Below, one piece after another: positions 14,477 through 21,439 of a DNA stretch of 47,154 nt. The position numbers were made by a program, and so were the translations under genes. The notes below the pieces were generated by a model that saw only the letters and a list, made by a program, of their open reading frames with translations, did no database searches and was not told where the DNA came from. This stretch comes from Alphaproteobacteria bacterium. Its GTDB lineage: Bacteria; Pseudomonadota; Alphaproteobacteria; RF32; CAG-239. How positions within the stretch are numbered: position 1 is the first letter of the stretch; each line of letters begins with the position of its first letter. The DNA lies in NCBI GenBank assembly GCA_017457005.1, contig JAFTII010000036.1:1-47154 (forward strand), given 5' to 3'.

Positions 14477-14505
14477 TTGATTTTTAGAAAATAATTGCTT
14501 ATTAT
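14477..14505 (+). promoter_or_regulatory. promoter of the 58-aa gene
   Basis: TTGATT (14477-14482) is 17 bp from TATTAT (14500-14505). Confidence 0.5.
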
Positions 14506-14545
14506 GAATTAAATTCTTTATTATTAACCTTTTAATTAATATATT

Positions 14546-14722
14546 ATGACAAAGAAAGTTACATACGTTGTAGGAGATGATCTTGGTACTCCGGTAGTGG
14601 TTGAACACATGCTTGAAGAAGAAACAGTAAAGCGCCCTCAGCCTAAACAGTCATCAACAGCCAACAGCTCAAAAGCTAAAGGAAAAGGCACTTATTCGCC
14701 TCAGGACACACGTAAAAAGTAA
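14546..14722 (+). CDS. small basic hypothetical protein (58 aa)
   Basis: ATG 14546 opens a 58-codon frame with an ordered start (MTKKVTYVVGDDLGTPVVVE) and a Lys/Ser/Pro-rich tail ending in TRKK. A promoter lies upstream and a strong terminator directly downstream, so this is a real single-gene unit. Composition suggests a small domain followed by a disordered basic tail. No family is recognised. Confidence 0.65.
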   Translation: MTKKVTYVVGDDLGTPVVVEHMLEEETVKRPQPKQSSTANSSKAKGKGTYSPQDTRKK

Positions 14723-14731
14723 TGCAATTTT

Positions 14732-14765
14732 AAAGACCCAAAATGTAAAATTTGGGTCTTTTTTT
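14732..14765. terminator. bidirectional terminator
   Basis: AAAGACCCAAA pairs with TTTGGGTCTTT over 11 bp, followed by T-run on the plus strand and A-run before it. It serves the 58-aa gene and the convergent dipeptidase gene. Confidence 0.88.
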
Positions 14766-14773
14766 ATTGCTGA

Positions 14774-15394
14774 TTAATAAAAATTATCAATAAGCGGATA
14801 TTTATCGGTTCTGCCATCCGGCAGTTCATAGTGCCACCATTCATGCAAACGGGGAACAGGAACAAGCCCGATATCCGTCATTATTTTTCTTAATTCGTCT
14901 CTGTTTTTGATTGCCTCAAACATAGTATCATCATGATAATTAAAAGAGGCTTTTTTTAAATATTCAAAAAAATTATCTAATTTACCTGTTTGAACTTCTT
15001 TGGCATATTGGTCATTATATGCATCAACAAGTGTCGGATATTCTAATTCCTTACCATCAGCCCCTATCAATGCTACATCTATCGCAGTAGCTCTACAATG
15101 TGGAGAACAAGAAGCATCAGGAATAAAAAATCCATCTTGAGGAATAATTTCAAACAACCGTTTATGAGCTAGCACTGGACGCCAAGCTTCATAAATTTTC
15201 AGTTTTCTTCCGGTTTTGTGCAAATATGGTATGATTTTCTGCAAAGAATTCCACAAATCAGCATGTACATAAGCATGATTGCCCAAACCTATTTCCTCAT
15301 ATACCGGACAACCTGTCATATTATGCGCCATTCCGGCATACATTAAATCAACAACAAAATTATCATCATTTTTAATTTCAACTAAATTTTGCAT
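14774..15394 (-). CDS. ddpX: D-alanyl-D-alanine dipeptidase (VanX/DdpX family)
   Basis: The product hydrolyses D-Ala-D-Ala and is a zinc M15-family peptidase. Visible zinc and catalytic motifs are CSPHCRATAIDVAL, the SxHxxGxAxD counterpart, and LHEWWHYEL, with Glu-His of the EWWH motif. MQNLVEI at 15394 is chosen as start because GAGG lies close upstream. The 206-residue length matches VanX-like enzymes, whereas the upstream in-frame ATG at 15430 has no such site. One deviation is Ala or Arg where Gly is common in the first motif. No vanHA genes are nearby, so peptidoglycan turnover or nutrient use is more likely than resistance. Confidence 0.88.
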   Translation of the reverse strand: MQNLVEIKNDDNFVVDLMYAGMAHNMTGCPVYEEIGLGNHAYVHADLWNSLQKIIPYLHKTGRKLKIYEAWRPVLAHKRLFEIIPQDGFFIPDASCSPHCRATAIDVALIGADGKELEYPTLVDAYNDQYAKEVQTGKLDNFFEYLKKASFNYHDDTMFEAIKNRDELRKIMTDIGLVPVPRLHEWWHYELPDGRTDKYPLIDNFY

Positions 15395-15548
15395 AAATAC
15401 CTCATATAAATTATTTCTAAAAAATAACACAATTTCTATAACTTACAATAGGCTATTTTTTTACACACACCAATATTGACAAAAATTGCAATTTTTATAT
15501 AATGCAGACAACTTAAAATTATTATTCACAATTATAAATATAATCATT

Positions 15549-16778
15549 ATGGAAAATACGGCAATCTACTTCGGATCCTTTGATCCGTTTACCAAGGGGC
15601 ATCTTGCCATTGTTTGCAAGGCTCTTTGCGTTTTTGATAATGTTATAATCGCTGTAGGCAAAAATCCGGATAAAACATGCCTATTTACAGTTGATGAACG
15701 CCTCAAACTGATAAAATCCTCCATTACGGATTTTTATACGCAATATCGGTATCGTTACTTAAATAACTACCATTTTACAGCCTCAGAACAACTTGCGGCA
15801 ACCAAAATTGGTGCATTTTTGGAAAATGATACAAATATCAAAATCATTGCTTATGACGGGCTTAGTGTTGATACTGCTATCCGCCATCAGGCTTCTGCCA
15901 TTATCCGAGGAGAACGAATTGTTGGCGATCATGAAGCGGAAATGCAATTATCACAAATAAATCAGGATCTCTTAAATATAAGAAATTCTCCGATTACACA
16001 AATGCTAATTCCCGTTCCGAGCGGTGAACTCACTTATGTATCTTCAAGCAATGTCAAAAAACTATGCGAAATAGGCGAATATATTGCTGCTATGAAGTAT
16101 GTAATGCCTTCAGTACACAAAAAACTAATGGAGCATTATCTTCTTGCAAGATATATCAAATTATTTTCTTGTGACACCGCTAAAACTGCAAAAGATCACT
16201 GTTTTGATTGGAGTGCCATTTCCGCCAAATACCAAAAACACAGCTATCATAACTTATCTCATTTAGCGTATTGCTTTAATCTTGTAGATGCCCTTTTCAA
16301 GAAAAATCTTTCTCCGCAAGAGATATACATTCTTGATGTTGCTATCTTCTTTCATGACCTTTATTGTCATGGTGGAGATACCGATGAACAGCTTTCTGCA
16401 TTTGAAGCATGTGATTTTATTGAGCATTTCGGCAACAACAAAGATAAATATGTTGTGAAACAGCTTATACTATCAACATCGCATTCTTACCAAATGCCGA
16501 CTGGTGCAGATAATCTGTTAATCAAATTAGCGCAAATTATCCATGATGTTGACTACGCTATTTTATGCGATGCGGAAAATTACGGTTTGTATGCTCAAAA
16601 CTTAAGAGTAGAGTATTCACATTACAATACCGCAACTTATGCCAAAAATCGCATCAACTTCATCAACAATGTTTTAAGTCGGGAATGTATTTTTGAAACC
16701 GGTCATTTTCAAAAGTTAGAAGAAAATGCTTATTCTAACCTCAAAAATGAACGAGTATTTTGGGAATCCAGAACTTAA
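15549..16778 (+). CDS. CoaD-like nucleotidyltransferase fused to an HD-domain phosphohydrolase
   Basis: The first 195 residues of this 409-residue protein resemble phosphopantetheine adenylyltransferase: YFGSFDPFTKGH (T/HxGH motif), IIRGERIVGDHEAEMQLSQIN and YVSSSNVKKL. The rest resembles the COG4339 HD superfamily: YHNLSHLAYCF, FFHDLYCHGGDTDEQLSAFEA, IIHDVDYAIL. CoaD makes dephospho-CoA from 4'-phosphopantetheine and ATP. The HD part could hydrolyse a phosphate ester. ATG 15549 is chosen because CoaD proteins start directly at this strand. The nucleotidyltransferase part is longer than the usual 160 residues. Whether this is the cell's CoaD or a paralogue with a new role is open. Confidence 0.85.
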   Translation: MENTAIYFGSFDPFTKGHLAIVCKALCVFDNVIIAVGKNPDKTCLFTVDERLKLIKSSITDFYTQYRYRYLNNYHFTASEQLAATKIGAFLENDTNIKIIAYDGLSVDTAIRHQASAIIRGERIVGDHEAEMQLSQINQDLLNIRNSPITQMLIPVPSGELTYVSSSNVKKLCEIGEYIAAMKYVMPSVHKKLMEHYLLARYIKLFSCDTAKTAKDHCFDWSAISAKYQKHSYHNLSHLAYCFNLVDALFKKNLSPQEIYILDVAIFFHDLYCHGGDTDEQLSAFEACDFIEHFGNNKDKYVVKQLILSTSHSYQMPTGADNLLIKLAQIIHDVDYAILCDAENYGLYAQNLRVEYSHYNTATYAKNRINFINNVLSRECIFETGHFQKLEENAYSNLKNERVFWESRT

Positions 16779-16782
16779 AATA

Positions 16783-16815
16783 AAAACGCATTGCCTAGGC
16801 AATGCGTTTTTATTT
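16783..16815. terminator. bidirectional terminator between CoaD-HD and trpB genes
   Basis: AAAACGCATTGCC pairs perfectly with GGCAATGCGTTTT over 13 bp, flanked by A-run and T-run. Confidence 0.9.
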
Positions 16816-16816
16816 T

Positions 16817-17998
16817 CTATCTTAATCCGTATTTTTTCATCACAAAATCAATATCTTTATCACCCCGACCGGATAGATTAATTAAAATTTGTTTTTCCGA
16901 AGACATCTGTTTTGCTAATTTAATACCGTATGCAACGGCATGAGCGCTCTCCAATGCCGGTATTATTCCCTCTTTCTTAGGCAGTGTATAAAATGCCTCC
17001 AAACATTCTTCATCATTAATTTGTACATATTTGACTCTTTTAATGGTATGCAGATATGCATGTTCCGGTCCCACTGACGGATAATCTAATCCGCTGGCAA
17101 TAGAATAGACCGGAGCCGGATTACCGTCATTATCCATCAACACCAATGATTTAAAGCCATGAATTATTCCTTCTTTTCCATAAGCAACCGCTGCGGCATG
17201 GCTCCCCAATTTGGTTCCTTTTCCTAAAGGTTCAACACCATATAATGCAACTTGTGTATCATTTATAAATCCGCTAAATATACCTATGGCATTACTTCCG
17301 CCTCCCACACAGGCCACAACCGCATTCGGCAAATTTCCGGTATCTGCAAGCATCTGTTCTTTTGCTTCCTCGCCGATAATCATCTGATAATCCCTAATCA
17401 TACTCGGAAACGGATGAGGCCCAACCACGGAACCGATACAATATAAACTATTATCAACATCTTGCAAATATGCTTCAAAAGCACTATCAACAGCTTCTTT
17501 CAGACTTTGCTGTCCATGTTCTACTGATATTACTTTTGCGCCTAACAATTGCATTCTTTGTACATTAGGCTTTTCTTTAACAATATCCTTTGCACCCATA
17601 TATATATCACACTTTATCCCCAAATATGCAGAAGCTGTTGCCATCGCAACACCATGTTGTCCGGCCCCTGTTTCAGCAATCACTTTTTTCTTACCCATAT
17701 ATTTAGCCAACAACACTTCTCCGATACAATGATTAAGCTTATGAGAACCGGTATGATTTAAATCTTCACGCTTAAAATAAATTTTTGCTCCACCGATTTC
17801 TTGACTTAAATTTTTAGCATAACTTATCGGTGTCGGTCTTCCTTGATAAGTACGGCGTATATATTTCATCTCTGATATAAACGATTGCTTTGCCTTCAAT
17901 TCATTATACGATTTTTGTATTTTTTGCATTTCTGTTTTCAAGTTATCGGAAACATAAGCTCCACCGAATTTACCGAAAAATCCTAAAGAATTTTCCAT
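16817..17998 (-). CDS. trpB: tryptophan synthase beta chain
   Basis: The 393-residue enzyme condenses indole with serine to give tryptophan, using pyridoxal phosphate. [10 protein letters not shown] carries the PLP lysine (Lys87); [10 protein letters not shown] and the glycine-rich [10 protein letters not shown] phosphate loop follow. Length and motifs match TrpB1. No trpA or other trp gene is beside it, so it is an orphan here. AAGG lies upstream of ATG 17998. Upstream is a Trp-codon-rich leader peptide with hairpins (18038-18153), so expression probably follows charged tRNA-Trp level. Confidence 0.96.
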   Translation of the reverse strand: MENSLGFFGKFGGAYVSDNLKTEMQKIQKSYNELKAKQSFISEMKYIRRTYQGRPTPISYAKNLSQEIGGAKIYFKREDLNHTGSHKLNHCIGEVLLAKYMGKKKVIAETGAGQHGVAMATASAYLGIKCDIYMGAKDIVKEKPNVQRMQLLGAKVISVEHGQQSLKEAVDSAFEAYLQDVDNSLYCIGSVVGPHPFPSMIRDYQMIIGEEAKEQMLADTGNLPNAVVACVGGGSNAIGIFSGFINDTQVALYGVEPLGKGTKLGSHAAAVAYGKEGIIHGFKSLVLMDNDGNPAPVYSIASGLDYPSVGPEHAYLHTIKRVKYVQINDEECLEAFYTLPKKEGIIPALESAHAVAYGIKLAKQMSSEKQILINLSGRGDKDIDFVMKKYGLR

Positions 17999-18037
17999 CT
18001 TTTTTTTCCTTACAAATATTATTGATATACATTGAAT

Positions 18038-18089
18038 TTGAGCCTTTAAGGTGGCTCAACCGTAAAATACAAACAGGTGCCTCAGCACC
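18038..18089 (-). promoter_or_regulatory. trp leader hairpins
   Basis: Reading toward trpB, GGTGC-TGAG-GCACC (18089-18076) overlaps the last Trp codons and stop of the leader peptide and is followed by a U-rich stretch. Then TTGAGCC pairs with GGCTCAA (18059-18053 with 18044-18038). The GGTGG of the first stem could alternatively pair with CCACC inside the second hairpin. That is the kind of exclusive folding used in attenuation. The second hairpin has no strong U-run, so the exact mechanism is not resolved. Confidence 0.6.
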
Positions 18090-18153
18090 ACCAAAATTGC
18101 CAAGAAGTGTTTTTAGAGAAAGAAATATTTTCAATATCAAAATTTATCATCAT
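18082..18153 (-). CDS. trpL: trp leader peptide (23 aa, three Trp codons)
   Basis: A 23-codon frame starts with two ATG codons (18153, 18150) and ends in NTSWQFWWC before TGA. Three of its last six codons are TGG in a low-GC genome, two of them adjacent, directly upstream of trpB. This matches the form of trp operon leader peptides, including the Trp-run leader known in rhizobia. The -10 box TATAAT lies seven bases before the first ATG, so the transcript may begin at or near the AUG (leaderless). Confidence 0.75.
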   Translation of the reverse strand: MMINFDIENISFSKNTSWQFWWC

Positions 18154-18160
18154 ATTAATA

Positions 18161-18188
18161 ATTATATTTATCTTTTTTACAAAATCAA
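18161..18188 (-). promoter_or_regulatory. promoter of trpL-trpB
   Basis: On the minus strand TTGATT (18188-18183) is 16 bp from TATAAT (18166-18161), immediately upstream of the leader peptide start. Confidence 0.65.
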
Positions 18189-18189
18189 G

Positions 18190-18228
18190 TGCTAATAACA
18201 AAAGCCTCCTCTCAAACAGAGAGGAGGC
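18190..18228 (-). terminator. terminator of the downstream flagellin gene
   Basis: On the minus strand GCCTCCTCT pairs with AGAGGAGGC over 9 bp (18228-18220 with 18212-18204), followed by CTTTTGTTATT. Confidence 0.85.
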
Positions 18229-18251
18229 CTTAATAGCTTTAATCTTTGCGA

Positions 18252-19085
18252 TTAGAACAGCTTCAACACTGATTGAGAAGCTTGTGAAGCCAAAGACAAA
18301 GAGTTAATTGCCAATTGTTGACGAGTTTGTAATGCCAACATATTTGCTGATTCTTCGTTCATATCGGCCAAGGTCAATTTATCTGCACCTTCGGTCAAAA
18401 CGTTAATCAAATTCTCAGTGAATTCTTCACGGCTTTGAACGATGGAGTAATTGTTACCGAATTCAGATGACCAGTTACGTAATTTGGTAATAGCAGCTTC
18501 AACTTGACCGATTGCAGTAGCAATATTAGTATTACCTGTTGCATCTGCACCCCAAGCTGTAGCTGCAGCAATACCTAAACTACCATCACCAGAAGTTTTA
18601 GCATTAACACCGTCAATTACCAACTTAGAATTTTCTTTTTCACTGAATTTAACAGTGAGCTTATTGGTTTCACCACCTAAAAGGTTAATACCTTTATAAG
18701 ATGAATCTTCAGCAACGGCATCAATTTGTTTCAAAATCTCATTGAACTGATCTAAATAAGCAGCACGTTCAGTAGCATCACTACTATCTGCTGCAGATTG
18801 TGCAACAGCCTTTGCCTGTTGAGCAAAGTTAGTAATAGCTTCAATACCTTCGTCAGCAGCTTTAATGGTTTGAATAGCCTGACCCATACTGTCCAACAAA
18901 GCAGACAAGTCGCTGGCACGGTTGCTCAAAGACTGAGCGGTATAGTAAGATGACGGATTATCAATAGCTGAGTTAACTTTTTTACCCGTAGATAGACGCT
19001 CTTGAGTTAAATCCATCAAACTTTGGGTATTTTGCAAAGACAATAAGTTAGAACGCATAGAATCGGTTAAAGATATAGTAGACAT
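18252..19085 (-). CDS. flagellin (277 aa)
   Basis: This is a short flagellin, the filament subunit exported by the flagellar type III system. The N-terminal D0/D1 helices (SMRSNLLSLQNTQSLMDLTQERLSTGKKV, INDNPSSYYTAQ-like IDNPSSYYTAQSL) and C-terminal helices (SREEFTENLINVLTEGADKLTLADMNEESA to SQSVLKLF) are intact, with only a small central domain. GGAG precedes ATG 19085. It is nearly identical to the next flagellin in both ends and in the leader just before the start (TGTGTCCACAGTAT), pointing to duplication with gene conversion. It has its own promoter and terminator. Confidence 0.95.
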   Translation of the reverse strand: MSTISLTDSMRSNLLSLQNTQSLMDLTQERLSTGKKVNSAIDNPSSYYTAQSLSNRASDLSALLDSMGQAIQTIKAADEGIEAITNFAQQAKAVAQSAADSSDATERAAYLDQFNEILKQIDAVAEDSSYKGINLLGGETNKLTVKFSEKENSKLVIDGVNAKTSGDGSLGIAAATAWGADATGNTNIATAIGQVEAAITKLRNWSSEFGNNYSIVQSREEFTENLINVLTEGADKLTLADMNEESANMLALQTRQQLAINSLSLASQASQSVLKLF

Positions 19086-19147
19086 GACTTTTCTCCAAAT
19101 ACTGTGGACACATAAACTTTGAATGTTATACTAACATTACAATTGTT

Positions 19148-19176
19148 ATTGTATCACAAAATTAACGCTTAATCAA
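19148..19176 (-). promoter_or_regulatory. promoter of the 277-aa flagellin
   Basis: On the minus strand TTGATT (19176-19171) is 17 bp from an extended -10 TGATACAAT (box 19153-19148). TTAAGCGTTAA, a pair of TTAA half-sites, lies in the spacer and may bind CtrA, although spacing differs from TTAA-N7-TTAA. Confidence 0.5.
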
Positions 19177-19226
19177 GAAATTTTTTATTAAATCATTTCC
19201 TATATAAGCATACCAAAACCGGAAAC

Positions 19227-19260
19227 AAGCCTATCACTAAAATTTTTTACTGACAGGCTT
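19227..19260 (-). terminator. terminator of the 325-aa flagellin
   Basis: AAGCCTATCA and TGACAGGCTT pair with one G-U wobble on the minus strand. The T-run after it is weak. Confidence 0.5.
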
Positions 19261-19274
19261 ATTTCCAACCAAAA

Positions 19275-20252
19275 TTAGAACAACTTCAACACTGATTGAG
19301 AAGCTTGTGAAGCCAAAGACAAAGAGTTAATTGCCAATTGTTGACGAGTTTGTAATGCCAACATATTTGCAGATTCTTCGTTCATATCGGCCAAGGTCAA
19401 TTTATCTGCACCTTCGGTCAAAACGTTAATCAAATTCTCAGTGAATTCTTCACGGCTTTGAACGATGGAGTAATTGTTACCAAATTCAGATGACCAGTTA
19501 CGCAATTTGGTAATAGCTCCTTCTACGGCAGAAATAGCATCGGCAATTGCTTCATTTTGATTTTCTAAATCTTCAGCTTTTTTGTCAGCTAAAGCTTTCT
19601 TAGCATTATTAAGGGTTGTCAAAGCCGCGGCTTTGCCATCCTCTTCAGCGTTTTTCCAAGCTGTTTCAGCATTGCTTACAGCTTCTTCCAAGGTCGTGTA
19701 ATCAGTTACCTTACCCCAATCTGCGGCTTCATCTATATTCAAGCTGTTTTCACCGCCATCAGTAGAAGCATCAACACCATCAATTACCAATTTAGAGTTT
19801 TCTTTTTCACTAAATTTAACGGTAAGCTTATTATCGGTTCCACCCAAAAGGTTAATACCTTTATAAGATGAATCTTCAGCAACAGCATTAATTTGATCCA
19901 TAATCTCATTAAACTGATCCATATAAGCAGCACGTTCGCTGGCATCGCTACTATCTGCTGCGGATTGTGCAACAGCCTTTGCCTGTTGAGCAAAGTTAGT
20001 AATAGCTTCAATACCTTCGTCAGCAGCTTTAATAGTTTGAATAGCCTGACCCATACTGTCCAACAAAGCAGACAAGTCGCTGGCACGGTTACTCAAAGAC
20101 TGAGCGGTATAATAAGATGACGGGTTATCAATAGCTGAGTTAACTTTTTTACCCGTAGATAAACGTTCTTGTGTCAAATCCATTAAACCTTGAGTATTTT
20201 GCAAAGACAACAAATTTGAACGCATAGAAGCGGTTAATGATATATTAGACAT
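19275..20252 (-). CDS. flagellin with central helical insertion (325 aa)
   Basis: This second flagellin has almost the same first 160 and last 80 residues as its downstream neighbour. At about residues 185-240 it has an extra Ala/Lys/Glu-rich segment (TAWKNAEEDGKAAALTTLNN and following) predicted to be helical or coiled coil. This would change the exposed D2-like surface of the filament. ATG 20252 is preferred over an upstream in-frame ATG at 20306: GGAG precedes it, and the product then begins MSNISL, like the other copy. Two flagellins differing mainly in the exposed region suggest a composite filament. Confidence 0.94.
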   Translation of the reverse strand: MSNISLTASMRSNLLSLQNTQGLMDLTQERLSTGKKVNSAIDNPSSYYTAQSLSNRASDLSALLDSMGQAIQTIKAADEGIEAITNFAQQAKAVAQSAADSSDASERAAYMDQFNEIMDQINAVAEDSSYKGINLLGGTDNKLTVKFSEKENSKLVIDGVDASTDGGENSLNIDEAADWGKVTDYTTLEEAVSNAETAWKNAEEDGKAAALTTLNNAKKALADKKAEDLENQNEAIADAISAVEGAITKLRNWSSEFGNNYSIVQSREEFTENLINVLTEGADKLTLADMNEESANMLALQTRQQLAINSLSLASQASQSVLKLF

Positions 20253-20429
20253 AGCTTTTTCTCCATATACTGTGGACACATAACAGCAAGCACCATTCTG
20301 GTACAACAGCTGACATCAATTTCTAAAACATTTCATTTAAGAAAGTTTTATTGCTTATACGATAACAAAAACTGGTAAATAAAAACTTAATCCGGACATT
20401 AATAAAAACAAATACCGAATTTAAGCATT

Positions 20430-20813
20430 TTAATATTTTTGCAAAGCGGCAACAATAGCCTCATCTGCCGGTGCAAACTTATAATATTTCAGCTCATTTG
20501 CCGTTACCCATTTAGTTTCCAAATGTTCATTAGAAACAATATCTGTTTTTTGTGAAAGCGGTACAAAATAGCAATAGATCTCTATCATTCCAAACTCATA
20601 CTGATAATCCGACTTCATAAAAAAATCCCCGATTGTAACATCAATATTAAGTTCTTCCTTCAATTCACGCTTAAGCGCCTCAGGCAATGTCTCTCCCGAC
20701 TCCTGTTTTCCGCCCGGAAACTCCCAGTGATATGCCAAACTTTTCCCTTCAGGCCTCTGGGCTATAAAAAACTTATCTTCATATTGCATAATTGCTGCCG
20801 CAACAACAGTCAT
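20430..20813 (-). CDS. mutT: MutT-type Nudix hydrolase
   Basis: The 127-residue protein starts VVAAAIMQYEDKFFIAQRPEGK and carries the Nudix box GGKQESGETLPEALKRELKEEL with the flanking HWEFPGGK seen in MutT (8-oxo-dGTP diphosphatase). Such enzymes clear oxidised dGTP to prevent mutation. ATG 20813 is chosen because GGAGG lies five bases upstream; an upstream in-frame ATG lies at 20837. Length matches E. coli MutT closely. It is a single gene between the flagellins and a divergent small secreted protein gene. Confidence 0.9.
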   Translation of the reverse strand: MTVVAAAIMQYEDKFFIAQRPEGKSLAYHWEFPGGKQESGETLPEALKRELKEELNIDVTIGDFFMKSDYQYEFGMIEIYCYFVPLSQKTDIVSNEHLETKWVTANELKYYKFAPADEAIVAALQKY

Positions 20814-20914
20814 CAATACCTCCGTTGTTATTAACACCTTTCATCTTATGATTGCTTGCAAAACAGTCAATATTGATTATTATATATGCACAATAACCCA
20901 AATAGGAGTTTCTA

Positions 20915-21355
20915 ATGATAAAAACACTTATCATCATTTTTATATCATTATTTTTTATCAATCCTGTATGTGCCACAGAAACCGAAATCGGCTCCCAAAC
21001 GACACCGCCGGAAGAAGTCCTGACAAGAAAAGAGAAAGAACAAAAAAGTCGCGCCGCTCGCATTGCAAAAGAGAGAGAACATCCGACATCTCGTTTTAAA
21101 CAGAAAGCATATCAACGTGCCGCTCAAAGAGAACTTCGCCAACAAAATATCAGAGAAGATCAACTCCGAAACGCCTCCCGCTTTCAGAAAGATGCTATCA
21201 ACGAAGAACAAGCTCGTATCGCAGAAGAAAAAGGATTATCGGCATCCAATATAGATAACAAATCTCGTTTTACTCTCAAAGCCGAAGAAAAAGCTCGTAA
21301 ACGTGCATTAAAAGAACAAGAAAAACTGAACAGAAAAAGAAGACGCAACAATTAA
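20915..21355 (+). CDS. secreted, charged helical protein (146 aa)
   Basis: A signal peptide is clear: MIKTLIIIFISLFFINPVCA with likely cleavage after Ala20 or nearby. The mature part is very rich in Arg, Lys, Glu and Gln. It contains a loosely repeated motif (SRFKQKAYQRAAQRE, SRFQKDAINEEQARIAEEKG, SRFTLKAEEKARKRALKEQE), so three SRF-started helical units are visible. AGGAG precedes the ATG. A periplasmic or surface coiled-coil role is likely, but the family is not recognised. Confidence 0.75.
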   Translation: MIKTLIIIFISLFFINPVCATETEIGSQTTPPEEVLTRKEKEQKSRAARIAKEREHPTSRFKQKAYQRAAQRELRQQNIREDQLRNASRFQKDAINEEQARIAEEKGLSASNIDNKSRFTLKAEEKARKRALKEQEKLNRKRRRNN

Positions 21356-21439
21356 ATTAACTTTTTATTGAATCTTTACAATTATTATTATGGGTTGATT
21401 TTTATTCAGATTGCCGAAATAAACATTAAGGAGTAAATA

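Noticed and set aside
14774..15394. Vancomycin resistance gene vanX
   Set aside because: The family fits, but no vanH or vanA ligase genes are adjacent and the organism appears Gram-negative, so a general dipeptidase is more likely.
17890..18307. Plus-strand open frames opposite the trp leader and flagellin end
   Set aside because: They overlap the trpB leader, terminator and flagellin on the other strand and show no protein-like composition or start signal.
20307..20429. CtrA box before the 325-aa flagellin
   Set aside because: A TTAA-N7-TTTA sequence is present with one mismatch, but no promoter could be fitted around it, so it was not listed as a feature.
21395..21415. Possible FNR-type site before adhE
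   Set aside because: Only one half-site (TTGAT) fits; the second half matches three of five positions, which is too weak.
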